39,126 bases of DNA from Nemertoderma westbladi (lineage: Eukaryota; Xenacoelomorpha; Nemertodermatida; Nemertodermatidae), in the NCBI GenBank assembly GCA_032718475.1, contig JAUCBJ010004475.1, positions 1-39,126 of the forward strand, written 5' to 3'. Position 1 is the first letter of the stretch. Every line of letters begins with the position of its first letter. Below the pieces are notes generated by a model, which was not told where the DNA came from, made no database searches, and was given only the letters and a program-made list of their open reading frames with translations. Made by a program: the position numbers and the translations under genes. Of the stretch, positions 37,824-39,126 are shown piece by piece.

Positions 37824-38900
37824 TGTAAATAATGCCTCAAGAATAAAATAAAAATGACAATAGAAAATAAAAAAATAAATAAAAAATCAAATAATAAATA
37901 AGTTATCTAATGTATAACTTAGAAATGTGTTAGTTTAGTTAGTTCGCGTAAGGTATGGTATGTAGAAAGGAATGTATGTAGGTACATAGATATCTAATGA
38001 ATATCGTGTACACACTAGTGTTAGTTTTAGTTAGATACATATCACATAAGGTACGGTATGTAGAAAGGAATGTATGTAGGTACATAGATATCTAATGAAT
38101 ATCGTGTACACTAGTGTTAGTTAGAGTTAGAACATATCGTGCAAGGTACGATATGTAGATATGGATCGAGGAGAGTAGAGTTAGATACATATCATGTAAG
38201 GTACGATATGTAGATACGTATCGAAGAGAGTTAGTTACATTCGTATGGTGTAAAGTACAGTACGTATGCTAGAGTGCAGTGGAGGGGATAGAATAGATAT
38301 TACATAAGCATACAATAAGTGGTATGTATGTGTATTGGTGAAGGTACGTATGATACCTAGACACGGATCGTGTTAGTTTAGTTAGATACATATTAGATAA
38401 AATACAGTATGTGAAGGAAGAGAGTAGTTAGATACATATTAGATAGAATACGGTGTGTGCAGGGAAGAGAATGTGGATACATAGTAATCTAATGTATTAT
38501 ATGTATAGCCACGAATAAGTAGATAGAATATATCGTGTAAGGTACTATAGTAAAATATGTAATTAAAAGGTATTTATCGAAAAGAAAATAATATGTCTAG
38601 TCTAGCCTGCAAAGGAATATGATAGTTGTATATTAGTTGTTATTATATAAATAATTAATTAAGTTCGTTAATAAAATTAACTAAATAATATAGCACTGAA
38701 AGGAGAAAGGTATATTCTGGAACTATAGGAAAAGTAACAAAAATTAAATCAATTAAGTCAAATTAAGAATATTATGTAGAAATACTGGAATATTAGGTAG
38801 AAGTATTGGAATATTAGGTAGAAGTACTAGTGTAAGCCGCTATAATAACTACAAGCTAGCTAAGCCGTGTAAAGTAGAGTGTGGGTAAGCGGCCATTGTT
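37824..38900 (+). mobile_element. BEL-type LTR, right copy
   Basis: Starts TGTAAATAATGCC immediately after the polypurine CTAGGGGG. Bases 38515-38987 match 3440-3917 near the left end of the window. After the LTR the Gag start (ATGGAGAGGCCAGAATC) appears again and is cut at 38987 by LTR-1. The 3' LTR boundary is not precisely visible. Confidence 0.75.
37930..38500. repeat. Tandem repeats within the BEL LTR
   Basis: A ~97-bp unit (GTATGTAGAAAGGAATGTATG ... ATATCGTGTACA) is present twice at about 37955-38148. Decayed ~50-bp units with TAGATACATAT and AAGGTACGATATGTAG follow to ~38500. All of this is missing from the left LTR copy. Confidence 0.8.
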
Positions 38901-38987
38901 TATCCTGAACCGTTAAAAAGAGTGGTTACTTAGGTAATGATAGCGGAATGGAAGATCAGAGCGGAAGAGCATGGAGAGGCCAGAATC
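38901..38987 (+). pseudogene. Start of the BEL Gag-like region, right copy, interrupted
   Basis: Matches 3830-3917 of the left copy through CATGGAGAGGCCAGAATC. The frame is cut after about six codons by the LTR-1 sequence. Confidence 0.7.
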
Positions 38988-39126
38988 TGTAAAAGCTTTT
39001 GTGGGATAACTGATACATTTGCCTTTGCTGGCCAGTTCCCCCCCAGGCGCTGGAATACTCTAAAAAAGGTTTTCTAGCTGTATATATATTCCCCTCGCCC
39101 GCAAGGTACCTTTACAGGGGTTTTAA
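38988..39126 (+). mobile_element. LTR-1, right copy, running off the window
   Basis: TGTAAAAGCTTTTGTGGG to the window end matches 1972-2113 at roughly 85% by eye. The junction with Gag sequence is abrupt, giving a defined element start with TG. Confidence 0.75.

Noticed and set aside
1-39126. Endogenous viral element (env-like or DNA-virus genes)
   Set aside because: No envelope-like signal, transmembrane glycoprotein or viral polymerase was seen; all polymerase-type genes are LINEs or BEL elements.

Overview
This is nuclear DNA of an animal, most likely a marine invertebrate. It is AT-rich with large non-coding stretches, scattered 'taggcctac' motifs and many eukaryotic mobile elements: non-LTR retrotransposons (LINEs) with target-site duplications, BEL/Pao-type LTR elements, P-like and other cut-and-paste DNA transposons, and foldback elements. 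Nothing looks bacterial or phage-like. I cannot name the species. The only convincing host gene is a single-exon, divergent SLC6 (sodium-coupled neurotransmitter/amino-acid transporter family) reading frame at 28510-30711. Almost everything else is mobile DNA, much of it nested.

Left part (1-7300). Two overlapping intact reading frames (455-853, 847-1893), the second with cysteine/histidine knuckles, lie just upstream of a putative LTR (1972-). The first 140 bases of that LTR recur at the right edge of the window (38988-39126). A BEL/Pao-type element follows: the tail of its pol (3263-3373), a shortened LTR, then a decayed Gag-like coding region (3902-7019) ending in two classical CCHC knuckles. 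This region is split by a LINE 'A' copy (5113-6013) with an 11-bp target-site duplication. The same order, integrase tail, LTR and Gag start, recurs at 36735-38987, so the two ends look like a tandem pair of BEL units with about 30 kb of later insertions between them.

Middle part (7300-27540). A second LTR type (7308-8660) holds a LINE 'B' fragment, and its following sequence holds a LINE 'C' copy with a 615-residue open RT frame and a 3' GNRA hairpin. A 1.08-kb stretch of this composite is repeated inverted at 14029-15115, inside a P-like transposon remnant (12453-15133). Further right are repeats carrying G/C homopolymers, a 508-bp foldback, a tRNA-derived-SINE-like segment, a 68-bp satellite (18770-19410), LINE 'D' (20445-22380), and a transposon with about 190-bp Z-DNA-prone terminal inverted repeats (22739-27536). 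That transposon is itself split by a long LINE 'B' copy, which in turn carries a LINE 'A' deletion derivative and another insertion.

Right part (27540-39126). The SLC6 gene is followed directly by a full-length LINE 'A' (30871-34619, 9-bp target-site duplication), a 233-bp MITE containing the satellite motif, a second copy of the 7.3-kb LTR carrying two tandem 290-bp repeats and a 203-bp MITE, and the BEL integrase/LTR end. The mobile genes do not form a pathway; the order of nesting gives a relative insertion history.
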